Source: Pectinophora gossypiella
Lineage: Eukaryota; Arthropoda; Insecta; Lepidoptera; Gelechiidae
Direction of reading: 5' to 3'
Assembly: GCF_024362695.1 (NCBI RefSeq)
Contig: NC_065429.1
Coordinates: forward strand, 6,575,849 to 6,639,848
Length of the DNA stretch: 64,000 bases
Below, piece after piece: positions 1-12,400 of this stretch. The translations under genes were made by a program, and so were the position numbers. The notes beneath the pieces are model-generated. The model was not told where the DNA came from, did not search any database, and worked only from the letters and a program-made list of their open reading frames with translations. Numbering within the stretch: the first letter of the stretch is position 1; each line of letters opens with the position of its first letter.

Positions 1-66
1 ATATTTAAATGACGGATATAACTTAAAATAAAATTAGGCGGTGTCTGCAGGAATCGGGGCCTTTAT
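1..66. mobile_element. MITE, TGCTAATTCCTG family, right-end fragment
   Basis: Matches the last 60 bp of the copy at 3938 (gacggatataacttaaaata ... ggaatcggggcc). The rest is outside the window. Confidence 0.75.
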
Positions 67-330
67 GTAATTTAATTTTTTGACGTTCAAAAAGCGCTAA
101 CTTTGTAAGCCAATTTTGAAAAATAAATATTTTTGAATTTTTGACTAGCCACCCCATAAGGCGTTATACCGTGAAGTTGTACAACTAACGAATAAATTAG
201 CATATACAAGTGGGTTGTTTACTCCGACACACACCTATGCGTGATAAAGAATGATAACCCTTTGTTTACAATGTTCGCACTATCTGTGCCTACGCTGTAT
301 GTACTTGGGGGTACGGTAACATAAGCTGAC

Positions 331-650
331 GACCTCTGTGGTCCAGTGGTTGAGCATTGAGCTCACGATCCGGAGGTCCCGGGTTCGAATCCCAGTGGGG
401 ACATATCACAAAATTCACTTTGTGATCCCCAGTTCGGTTAGCAAATTACAGGCTGTTCACTTAATTGTCTAAAAGAAAGATGATCCGTGCTTCGGAAGGC
501 ACGTTAAGTCGGTGGTCCCGGTTACTACTTACTGATGTGAGTAATCGTTACATGAGCCATGTCAGGGGGCCTTTGGCGGCTCAATAATAACCTTGACACC
601 AGGGTTGATGAGGTTGGTAATTCACCTCATAACCCACACGTTAGAAGATA
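331..650 (+). mobile_element. tRNA-derived SINE, type 1, full copy
   Basis: The tRNA-like head has an A box around ggtccagtggttgag and a B box ggttcgaatcc. It is followed by the core ccgtgcttcggaaggcacgt and a tail with gacaccagggttgatgaggt. RNA polymerase III promoter inferred from the boxes. Confidence 0.88.
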
Positions 651-905
651 AGCTCACGCCTACATCCCAATTGGGGTAGTCAGAGGTACATCCATCGCAA
701 GATGAACTAAGTACCTACTCCTCACCGAGCTTTCTGTTAGACCAACGTGATAGGTGAGCCGTATCGCCGTCTATAATGGTCGAGGCAACTGTGTTTGTGA
801 AAACTGCACTTAAGGTAAATTAATAACTCATTAGTGCAAGTCCGGGGATCGAACCGGCGCTCCCCGATTGGGGAGCAGGCTGGTGTACCACATTATCACA
901 GTGTG
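651..905 (-). mobile_element. tRNA-derived SINE of a further family
   Basis: Inverse copy with B box ggttcgatccccgg. Body tagacggcgatacggctcac is shared with 15520-15860, 50650-50790 and 63420-63570. Confidence 0.72.
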
Positions 906-1115
906 TTCAAATCCACCACCAGCCCAATACAGGTTAGGTCACATACTTTATTATGTTCTGTACCTTAATTGTTCTTGATGTATATAATGTTTTTGAACGT
1001 TGTATAAATTGATTGATGACAGGAAACCTAGCATCGAGACAAACCATTCCTGGTTTAGCGATGCTATGCGTCAAAACTGTATACTCAAAGATTAATTAAA
1101 AAAAAAAAACTTCCA

Positions 1116-1256
1116 AATGCATTTCGGGAATGTGGGTTTCCTCACGATGTTTTCCTTCACCTCTGAGCACGTGATAATCATATATGATCCAAACGTGAAT
1201 TCGACAACCATTGGCTGAGTCCTGTGCTGGATTCGAACCTGCGACCTCAAAGACTC
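1116..1256 (-). mobile_element. tRNA-derived SINE, ggttcgaatccagcac family
   Basis: Complement has gcaggttcgaatccagcaca and the motif gaaggaaaacatcgtgagga. Related copies at 41645, 44360 and 56880. Confidence 0.72.
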
Positions 1257-1341
1257 CCAATCCCTCCCATTCTCTCCTCCGGAGAGTTGCCGTTCTACAC
1301 GTAATATTATTCCTTATCCTATGCCGGAAGTCTATAGATAT

Positions 1342-2253
1342 GTCACCGTAAAATTGTAAATAACGTTAGATTATAATCTATCGAGATTGTGAACTGTCGA
1401 ATAATTATGAATCGTATCATATTGCTTACAATTTTACGTATTATTTTTCGGTAGATTATAATTATATCGAAGTGAAACCGTCAAATTGTGATACGAAACG
1501 CACCTCGCGTGCTATACCATAGAGTTACAAAACTATTAGAGTGAGCATAATGTTAATTTGGGATTCTCTTAAAATGCATAAATGTTTTTGTCATAATTTT
1601 AATTATCATAATCCTTTTTGCATAACGTTTTTTAGCATAATAGTTTTACTTTCCCATAATAACATCTAGGAATACTGGTTTGTTAGGTATAACTTATTTT
1701 TGGGATTAATAAATAGATATCTATAATTCTTTTTTAGAATTATAGTGTTTTGTCATAATTTTTACAAGGCATAACAGTAGGTTAGGGTGCGGCGGGGGTG
1801 GCCCTTGGGCCACCCCTATGCCGCCAGCATGTTTATCTTACACACGAAAAGTATACTGAATGATACGTTTCAGATTTTTTAATTTTGATACATTTTTTCT
1901 TACCATGTGATGTCAGAATTATTGATTACTTACTAAATAATTAATAAATACGTACTTGATTTCACAATCTTGAAGAGCATTTATTTTATTTGACTGACAC
2001 CTGTGTTTTATTCCTAACTCTATGGACACAGAACGGTCTACTGTAAGGCCGACCAATCAGGGACAGCCGTCGGACAGTTGACAATTTGACAATTGTAAGA
2101 TTGTGATTTAAAAGTTTTACTTCGATAGATTATAATCTGACGAATAATAATACGTTAAATTGTAAGCAGTATATTACGTTTCACAATTTTTCGACAGTTC
2201 ACAATCTCGCGAGATAGATTGTAATCTAACGTTATTTACAATTTTACGGTGAC
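1342..2253. mobile_element. 912-bp foldback element with about 160-bp inverted ends
   Basis: The left arm starts GTCACCGTAAAATTGTAAAT and matches the complement of the right arm over roughly 160 bp with some mismatches. It is flanked by AGATAT at 1336-1341 and 2254-2259, a probable 6-bp target duplication. The interior has repeated cataat/gcataa motifs and a GC-rich gtggcccttgggccacccc palindrome near 1798. No ORF of note. Confidence 0.82.
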
Positions 2254-2869
2254 AGATATAGTAACAGATAAAAAGTCACAGATAAAAAAAAGAAAAACAA
2301 GAACACCTACAAAGTTATCCAACATTTTGTTTATACCTATTTCTAATTCAGTATTTCAAGGACGGTGTATTTTCGCAAACTTATTATAAATAACGAATGG
2401 CTGAATCATTGGCGTGTACAGGCATACTCCACACACTTCGTACAAAACACCACGTTTTACACAAACACTATACGTTGACGTGTCTACCTCAACCCCAGCC
2501 TTAGCCTTTGGCAGCTCAATAATAACCCTGACAGGGTTGATACATAAACTCACGCCCGTAATCCCTAATAGGGTGGGCAGAGCCACAAGTAATCAAAGAT
2601 AACTTGCAGCCACTATTGATACGATGTCGTAAGCTGGATATGATAAACCTTATGGTGATAAGGGATCAGCCTATCGCCCATAACATTTTTATCATGTTAG
2701 AACACACAATCCCTCTGTCGGTTTTTACGACATGCCCGGGAAGACAAGCAGCTGAACCAGGGTTGATGAGGTTGGTAATTCACCTTACAACTCACACGAT
2801 AGAAGAAGACATATTCATGTTATCGTACACGCGCATCTGTGTGTGTGTCGTCTTAGTAAGGACATTGTA

Positions 2870-3062
2870 GGCTTGAAGCATCTAATTGTCCGAAAAAGTA
2901 AGATGATTCCGCACGTTAAGCCGTTGGTCCCGGCTATTAGCCGTAAAAACACCTCCACCAACCCGCATTGGAGCAACGTGGTGGAGTATGCTCCATACCC
3001 CCTCCGGTTGATTGAGGGGAGGCCTGTGCCCAGCAGTGGGACGTATATAGGCAGTTTATGTA
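2870..3062 (+). mobile_element. tRNA-derived SINE, type 2, 5'-truncated
   Basis: Core and tail only (gttaagccgttggtcccggc to gcccagcagtgggacgtata). Further type 1 tail scraps lie at 2500-2545 and 2750-2810. Confidence 0.78.
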
Positions 3063-3065
3063 GGC

Positions 3066-3276
3066 TTCCAACTAGCTTCCAACTAGTAAAATCACTTACT
3101 TTATACTAAACGTCGAAACACGTACTGTCATAGAAAAACATTACATTTTTCTTTATTAAAATTCATAAATAAGTTAAAAAAATGGAAAAAAAGAAAACAA
3201 TTTCTGTCAGCTTTAAAATCTGTCTTTATTTAGTAATTAGAATTTCATAATTTATCTTGTACCTAGGAAACTATGT
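3066..3276. mobile_element. MITE, GGGTAGTTTCC family
   Basis: Inverse orientation: cttccaactagt at the left and cctaggaaac at the right, with the internal attcataaataagtt shared with other copies. Confidence 0.75.
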
Positions 3277-3418
3277 ACCTAATTAATTATGTTGAATAAA
3301 TGATTCTGATTGACGAAGCCTGTGGTGGATTTAATGCTGTTTTATTTAGTTATTCTTGCAATAATTACGTTGTTCTGATCCTGATATGATAATTAAACGT
3401 ATTTTTGTCTTGTTACAG

Positions 3419-3482
3419 ATTCAGCAAGCAGGAGCAAGCAACATGCATACTTTGGCCCAATCGGCCCAACCACAAATATTAG
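3419..3482 (+). CDS. Sin3A: Sin3A exon 1 of window
   Basis: Encodes IQQAGASNMHTLAQSAQPQI and the following Leu. The acceptor is cttgttacag and the donor gtaagt at 3483; the exon ends in phase 1. It is the least certain exon because this N-terminal part of Sin3 is poorly conserved, but it joins exon 2 in frame. Met at 3443 could be a start if upstream sequence is 5' UTR. Confidence 0.7.
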
Positions 3483-6400
3483 GTAAGTGTCGAAAGGAAG
3501 AAAAAGAATATATTACTAAATAAATACAGATCTGAAACTAACGAAAAACATTTTCTTTTTTCTATTTAACTTATTTATGAATTTTAATCAAGAAAAAAAA
3601 CGTTAAGTCCCGATATTTTCATCACGTTTCTCTACGACGTCACAGTGTGCTTTTTCACACGAAATTCCACAGTAATTTTTGAGGTTTAGTAAAAAGTAAC
3701 TGATTTGATTCAAATTCAAAAATATCTTTATTCAGTTGGTAACATAGTTACACTTTGAATCGTCAATTTTTACATAACGAACGTCTCATCCGCCTAAAAC
3801 TACTGCAGCTTCTCACAACCTGTATAGCCGGGGAAAAGAAGCTGCAATAAAAACCTCGGCACAGGGCCCTAGACGTTCTTTAAAAAAATAAAAATAAACA
3901 AAATATTGGTATACAATTGAGTAATTTAGCTGCCTAATGGTGCTAATTCCTGTAAATACCATCTAATTTTATTTTAAGTTATATCTGTCATTTTCTTATC
4001 CGCCGAAAAGGAAAGGGACGGGTAATCGACAAGCATAAAATTTATGGAACACACGTCAATTTTAAGCACAAATCACAAGCACAAAAATTTTACATCCGTC
4101 AATAACCCGACAAAGTTAAGTAGACAGCACGTCAAACGGAATGCATACCAGCGACGTACCTTTTGATTCGCCCGGGTTATTCATTCATTTACTCATTCTT
4201 CCTAAAATTAAGAGCTGTGAATCATCCGTCCCTTTCCTTTTCGACGGATACGAAAATGACGGATATAACCTAAAATAAAATTAGGCGGTGTCTGCAGGAA
4301 TCGGGGCCATTATCAACGTACTAGTTGGAAGCTAGCCTATTGGTGTTGACATGATTGTGTTCCCGTGCAGGAGCGACGCCGATGCTGTCGGTGGGTGGCG
4401 GGGGGGCGTTCCGCGGCTCGCGCGCAGGCGCGCCGGCCGTCATCAACTACCTGAAGGCGGGCGTGCAGGCCGTGCAGTACGCGCCCAAGCAGCCCGCGCC
4501 GCACCACCCGCACCCCGCGCCGCCCGCCGTGCCGCGGCTCAAAGTTAACATACCGGTGAGTTGCTCTCATAATACACACACATACATAAACTCACGCCTA
4601 TATCCCACCGGGGTAACCAGAGACTATAGAATTCCATTTGCTTCGATCCTGACACTTCTCTTGCTTCGCAATCGCTTCATACACGCACGCCGGTTCAGAG
4701 TAGATCGTATTAAACCTTTTCTAAGGATATCTCCAATTTGGTCAATGTAAGTCCTTCTTGAGGAGCTCGGTGGCGCAGCAGTAAACGCGCTCGGTCTGCG
4801 ATTGTTGAAGTTAAGCAACTTTCGCAAAGGCCGGTCATAGGATGGGTGACCACAAAAAAAAAGTTTTCATCTCGAGCTCCTCCGTGCTTCGGAAGGCACG
4901 TGAAGCCGTTGGTCCCGGCTGCATTAGCAGTCGTTAATAACCATCAATCCGCACTGGGCCCGCGTGATGGTTTAAGGTCCGATCTCCCTATCCATCCATA
5001 GGGAAGGCCCGTGCCCCAGCAGTGGGGACGTTAATGGGCTGATGATGAAGTCCTTCTCGGTCTCATAACATAAATATGTATATGTATCTTCACTAATTTA
5101 AGAGCCACGCTCTTGTCGGTGTAGCATCCTCCATGCTACTTTTTAACATATACTCAAGACATAACAAATACACTCATCATGTTCCTAGCGTCTTCACAGA
5201 GTCCGCATACCCAACCTGAAGATTTGACAGGTCCGGTTTTGACAGAGCGACTGCCTGTCTGACCTTTTCGGAAAGGGAAAACCAGCCCAATACAGGTTCA
5301 CCAAGCATTCCTTCACCGCTGAGCAAATAAATCGAACATGTAACCTCACAGTGAGAATAGCGTTCTTCCAATAGATAGATAGATAAAATACTTTATTCAG
5401 CCCAATGTACACAAGATACCATAAGGGCAACAGATACAGAGAGGCACAACAGGCGGCATTATTGCTCATGCAGCAATTTCTTCCAGACAACCTTGGGAAT
5501 ATTTTCCAACTTACTAAACTAAATATTCCAACGACTAAATATTCCCTCTGAAGAGAAACACGCAATCGAGTTAAGAATTTTACTTCAAAGACAGCTAGTC
5601 GACTAACTACCACCTGTCTCCTTCTAGCCATCTCCGGGTCTCGGGCAGCCCCCAGCCGTGTCCCTGCACGGGCGGGCGTCCCCTGCGCCGGCCGCGCCCC
5701 CGCTGGCGGGTCCTCCCGGCCCCCCGGGCGCTGTGGGGCCCCCAGGAGCCGTGGGCCCACCCGTTGGCGCCGTCGCCGGCGGCGCTGCGCAGTTCCAACG
5801 CCTCAAGGTCGAGGACGCGCTGTCCTACCTCGACCAGGTCAAATACAAGTTCAACACGCAGCCCCAAGTCTACAATGACTTCCTCGATATCATGAAGGAG
5901 TTCAAGAGTCAAACGTGAGTACAAGAAAAACAAATAGTTAATTACTAAATACTATTTAGATCCTATTTTGGTTAGGAAGATGATCCGTACTTCGGAGGGC
6001 ACGTAAAACCTATCGCATGGGGCTAGTATAGTAAAAGCGCATACGGTCTTACGAATATATTATTAAGCCTGCCTACCTCTTCATGGAAGCTGTTATGTTT
6101 TGGAACCCTGACACCAGGGTTGATAAGGTCCATCTTCGAAAGAAGACTAAGGGAAGCTCCATTATGTACTGACTGACACCAGGGTTGATAAGGTCCATCT
6201 TTCGAAACAAGACTAAGGGCAGCTTTGTTATGTCCTGACACCAGGGTTAATAAGGTCCATCTTCGAAAGAAGACTAAGGGAAGCTCCATTATGTCCTGAC
6301 ACCAGGGTTGATAGGTCCATCTTCGAAGACCATAATGATGATACAAATTACCGTTTGACTTCCATGATAAACCTGCATGGCTGCTTTTCAACTGAACATC

Positions 6401-9400
6401 CAGCTCCCATACAAGCCATACAACATCCTCAGCATTCTCTGACCACCCTCTTTGTTGCAGCATCGACACGCCCGGAGTCATCACACGGGTCTCCAACCTG
6501 TTCAAGGGCCACCCCGAACTCATTGTTGGGTTCAACACCTTCCTACCACCTGGGTACAAGATTGAAGTTCAGAGTAATGGGCAGGTGAGAGATTTTTTAT
6601 TCACTTTATTTATGCAAGTGACAACCTCCGTGGTCTAGTGGTTAGAGCATCTGGATGTCTGGGTTCGATTCCCGATGGGACGCAGTCGAAAACCACTTTG
6701 TGAGGCTGTCCTTTGTTTAGCTAGGACTACTTACTGATGTAAGTAATGTAGACGACAGGTCGACATGGCAATTCTCTAGCGACGTGACGTTTTCAATATC
6801 GATATATTTTTATTATGTATGTAACAAAATGTGAATAAAATAATACCACGTTTTCATTTAAGTTAATATTTATTCATCTGAATCATCTAACGTATCGCTA
6901 CAAAAACTTAAAGAATCTTCGTCACTGGTATCTCCGACTTTTATAATAAAATCTTCCATTTCATTTTCCATTCCCATGTCTTTTTCCCAATATTCATTTT
7001 CAAGGTTCTGGACATGTTTTTCGAAATTGTTGTGCGAAGTTTTCTGCCGTGACTGACAAAATTGCATTCGTTGTTATCTCTTTAAGCTTTGTCAAACACA
7101 AATCGCTCTTTATGTTGTGTTTTTAAAACACAATAGTAATAAATTATGTGAGCGAGATTATAATCGATAAACGCGGTCGATACGGACTCGTGCGACACTA
7201 AGACTAAGACGCCGCGGGGACTGTGCGGGTGTGCGGGGCGACCCCGCCTCCGCAGCTCACCTCATGCCCCGATTGCCATGTCGACCTGTCGTCAACAGTA
7301 CGTAGTCGTTACATGAGCCATGTCAGGGGCCTTTGGCGGCTCAGTAATAACTCTGACATCAGTGTTGATGAGGTTGGTACTCCTCCTCACAATCCTGACA
7401 AACATTTTTGTATTATTATGGTACACCGGTGTGGGTACTTAGTTCATCTTGCGATGGATGTACCAATGACTACCCCAATTGCCTACTGCAATTATTAAGT
7501 TTACTCATTATTGTACACATTAATACATGATTAATGACAAAAAACAAAAATAAGTAAAAATTGTGGATTTATCTCTAAACGGGATCCCTTCCAGCCAATA
7601 ATAGTGTCAAAAAGGTATCTCGCTGGTATGCAAACCGTTTGACGTGTGCTGTCAACTTAATTGTGTTGGGTTATTGACGTGTGTTTTATAAATTTTATGC
7701 TTGTCGATTACCCGTCCCTTTCCTTTTAGGCGGTTAAGAAAATGACTGATGTAACTTAAAATAAAATTAGATGGTGTGTACAGGAATTAGCACCAATAAC
7801 CGCGTAAACTTAAAACCATTGTGGTGATCAGCAACTAACTGGGTATCTGTTGGCAGGTGTCGGTGTCCATGCCGTCTCCGACGGGGCTGGGCGGCGGCGG
7901 GGTGCTGCTGGGCGTGCACCACGCGCCGCCGCAGCCACAGCTGGTGCATCTACTGCCGGTGGCGCCGTGAGTATATTTCACTCGTACATCATCATCCCTA
8001 GCATTATCCCGTTTTTCACAGGGTCCGTGAAGCCGCTGTGGTCTAGTGGTTAGAGCGTTGGGCTCACGATCCGGAGGCCCCGGGTTCGAATCCCGGTGGG
8101 GACATATCACAAAAAATCACTTTGTGATCCCTTGGTTGGTTAGGACTTTACAGGCTGATCACCTGATTGTCCGAAAGTAAGATGATCCGTGCTTCGAATG
8201 GCACGTTAAGCCGTTGGTCCCGGTCATTACTTACTGATGTTAGTACGCAGTCGTTATATGAGTCATGTCAGGGGCCTTTGGCGGCTCAATAGTAACCCTG
8301 ACACCAGGGTTGATGAGGTTGGTAATTCACCTCACAACCCACATGATAGAATAAGACAGGGTCTGTTTACCTAACCAGAAGATTTGACAGGTCAGGGGGT
8401 TTAAAATGGCCACATTGAAGCAATTCATCTGAGAAAGCAATATTGCTATTTGACATTTGTTTGCATTGCGCACTTACTTTTACTTGTGATAGAAGAGACT
8501 TACTTTTATATGCGCAAATGTCAAATTGCAATATTGCTTTCTTAAATGAATTGTTTCGATGTGGCCATTTTAAACCCCCAGGTATATTTCACTTGTATAA
8601 AATACGTGAATCGGATAGTGTCCTAGGTCATAGATAAATCATGAAATTCTGGTTACTAAATATATAATATGGAATACGGTAGTTTCCAACTAGTCAAATG
8701 TCAAAACACGAAGTTACTACGGAATTTTTATGAAAAAGCAACCTGTGCCGTCATAAAAAATGTATCCTATATATCATTTTTCATTATTAAAATTCATAAA
8801 TAAGTAGTCTATTACAAAGCCATAATGACTCCTGTCCTCCGCCTCTGAATAGTACCGACAGAAAGCCAAGTGGATTGCCATACAGAAAAATGTTACTAGT
8901 GAATATTTTATACCTGTGTTGCCAGCAACACGCCTTACTAAGTAGGCGTCAGCTGACGGGGGCATTGACCTGTTGTTTATTTTTGTAAGTGCCGATATTT
9001 GGGACGCGGTTCGCTTTTAACGACACTTCTATATTTGTATAGATATAGTATAGATGTGAAGATGTTTTTAATACGTACGGTCTCTGTGGTTCAGTTGTAG
9101 AGCGTCGAGCTCGCGATCCGGAGGTCCCGGGTTCGAATCCCGATTAGGACAAACAAAAATCACTCTGTGATCCCTAGTTTGGTTAGGACATTACAAGCTG
9201 ATCCACCGATTGTTCAAAAGAAAGATGATCCGCGCTTCGGAAGGCACGTTAAGCCGGTGGTCCCGGTTACTACTTACTGACATAAGTACGTAGTCGTTAC
9301 ATGAGTCATGTCACGGGCCTTTGGCGGCTCACAAAGTGATTTTTTGTGATATGTCCCCACCGGGAACGAGCCCGGGGCCTCCGGATCGTGAGTCCAACGC

Positions 9401-12400
9401 TCAACCACTGGACCACAGAGGCGGTTTGACCAATATGAAACCAATATAACATAACATAAATAGCCTATATATATCCCACTGCTGGGTACAGGCCTCCCCT
9501 CAATCAACCGGAGGGGGTACTCCACCACGATGCTCCACTGAGGGTTGGTGGAGGTAATTTTACGGCTAATAGCCGGGACCAATGGCTTAACGTGCCCTCC
9601 GAAGCACGGAATCAACTTATTTTCTCAGACAATCAGGTGATTCAAGCCTGTAATGTCCTTACCAAACAAAGGACAGTCTCACAAAATGATTTCGACAATG
9701 TCCCCATCGGGAATCGAACCTGGACCTCCAGATCGTGAGCCTAACGCTCTAACCACTAGACCACAGAGGATGTGACCAATATACAACATAATGATGATAC
9801 AAATTACCGATTGACCTCTCTGAGAATACCCATCGGCTGCTCTATTGAGTTCTGACAACTCCCCCTCCCCACACATGACACCACCCCCGCTATGCCCCCG
9901 AACTAACCCCCCTCCGTTGCAGGTCTGTCAGCAGCGCCATCGTCCACAACCTGTCTGTGAGCGCGGCCCCCGCCAACACGCTGCACCATATATCGCAAGC
10001 TCATCAGCAGATTGAGGCTGCGGCGATACACCATCAGCAACCTGGTAAGATATTCTAGTTATTTTAGGCAGCGGCGGCGTACGTAGTGGGGGCGGCCCCG
10101 GGCGGCACTCTTTAGGGGGCGGCAAAATTTCACAATCTATAATATATAAACCCGTTTTCCGTTGTCACGACATAACATAAAAACGGCTTGACCGATTTGG
10201 CTGATTTTTTTTTGTAGTTTACTAATAATTTGTACAAGGTTCTTAAGGAAAAAAAATATACATAAAAAAAAGTCATTTATTTCTGAAAGTACATACTTAA
10301 CAGTTGTTCGTGGATAGGACTTCCCAGTAAGTAATGAGGATACTTGACTTGGGAATGTCCCGCTACTTCCCTTAGGTCTTACTAAAAATATTACAAGTTT
10401 GTAGGTAAATATTAAATGGTCTTAAGCTATGTATGTGTGAGATTCAACAAAAAATAAAAATAAAATTAAAAATACATTAAATTGAAATATCTAAATAAAT
10501 GGGCGGCAAAATTGTCTTCCGCCCCGGGCGGCCGACACCCACGCTACGCCGCTGGTTTTAGGGATCAATCAGCTCGCGACAACAAATACTTGACCCCGAT
10601 ATCGACTACTCCACGTAGTCGACGATTTCCCTCATTCAGCGCTTATGCAATAACAATAACTCTGACATTAGGGTTGATGAGGTTGGTAATGAGAATACGT
10701 CACTCTTAGGGACGGTACAGAAAAGAATAGGCATTTGTTAGGTAAACGTGATCCACCCTCCACCACATCGTCACTTATCATCAGGTGAGATTGTGGTCAA
10801 ACGCGAGCCTATATTTCTTTTTTAAAAGAAACATTTACTTAATTAAAAATCATCCACAAAACGACCTCCTTGGTCCAGTTCGAATCCCGGTGGGGACATA
10901 TCACAAAAATTACTTTGTGGTCCCTAGTTTGGTTAGGACATTACAGGCTGATCACCTGATTGTCCGAAAGAAAGATGATCCGTGCTTCGGAAGGCACGTT
11001 AAGCCGTTGATGAGGTTAGTAGAGTACCACTTCACAACCCATATGATAGAAGAAGAATCCACAAAATCAATATGATGATACAAATTACCGTTTGACCTCT
11101 CTGAGAATACCCATCGGCTGCTCTATTGAGTTCTGAACCCCACAGTACACGCTAACATTTAAGTCATCACCGAACTCCACTAACGTGCTCCACTTGCGCA
11201 GGCGCAGCGCCAGCCCCCGGCGGCGCCGGCCACGCGCCCGCTCCACCAGGACAACCGGTGGAGTTCAACCATGCCATCGAGTATGTTAACAAGATCAAGG
11301 TAAGATGTGTTCTATATATAAGTGTTCTATTTGTTTAAATCATCATCATCAGCCCATTAACGTCCCCACTGCTGGGGCACGGGCCTTCCCTTTGGATGGA
11401 TACGGAGATCGGGCCTTAAACCATCACGCGGGCCCAGTGCGGATTGATGGTTATTAACGACTGCTAATGCATGCGGGACCAACGGCTTAACGTGCCTTCC
11501 GAAGCACGGAGGAGCTCGAGATGAAAACTTTTCTTTTGTGGTCACCCATCCTATGACCGGCCTTTGCGAAAGTTGCTTAACTTCAACAATCGCAGACCGA
11601 GCGCGTTTACCGCTGCGCCACCGAGCTCCTCATCCGAGCTCTTCTGTATATACGGTAGTGGTAAATCAATGTATTTGACCGAATTTTACATAAGAGGCAC
11701 ATTGGCTAGACATAACAATAAAGTGTGACGTCAGTTGGTAAATATTGTGAGTCACTTGGGCAGGTTATTATGTTGTTGTATTCATAGTAGCGAAGTGTAT
11801 TTGTGGTAGGTTTTCCTTATTATGTTGTAATGTGCTTCGCCAGTTTTCCATCCGCGAGTGAACGGGAAACTATTGTTATTTGTCGTACATTAACGACATC
11901 CCAACTTAAGTTGTCGGTATAACAACGGGTGTTAGTGACATCGTAACGAAAATTTTTAGCAATGGTTCAGACTGATTCTAAGTTGATATCAAGTGGAATT
12001 TTCCGTCGCAAAAGTACAAAAAATTTCATGAATTCCACTTCATATCAACTCAGAATCATGGTCTGAATCATCCCCCTCAGTATTCGTTACGATGTCACTA
12101 ATACCCATACCTACTTGTATGGCTACCTATATGTACTTGCACGGGGTGTTAGTTACATCGTAACGAATACTGAGAGGGATGATTCAGCTTATTATTCTGC
12201 AAAAGTATAGAATAGTTCAAAATGTTATTTATTTATTACGTAAGGTATAGAGAACCGGAGAGGAAATATGATTGGCCACCTGATACGACACGATTCATTT
12301 ATAACAAATATTATGGAAGGAAAAATTGAAGGGAAGAGAGGAAGGGGTAGACCTAGGATAACATTTATGAAACAAATAAAAGAGAAGGTGCAGGTCGTGT

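Larger units (their letters stand above)
6617..7410 (+). mobile_element. tRNA-derived SINE, split by the 543-bp element
   Basis: Head and B box (ctgggttcgattcccgatgg) lie at 6617-6750; the tail atgagccatgtcaggggcct resumes after 7293. Confidence 0.82.

Noticed and set aside
2356..3109. Several 60-90 aa ORFs upstream of exon 1
   Set aside because: They fall in SINE pieces and AT-rich DNA, with no resemblance to a Sin3 N-terminus.
4624..4827. Minus-strand 67-aa ORF next to exon 2
   Set aside because: It is the end of a LINE reverse transcriptase fused to SINE sequence, not a host gene.
8030..8105. tRNA gene
   Set aside because: The A and B boxes belong to a SINE head followed by the SINE core and tail; many copies exist with variable stems.
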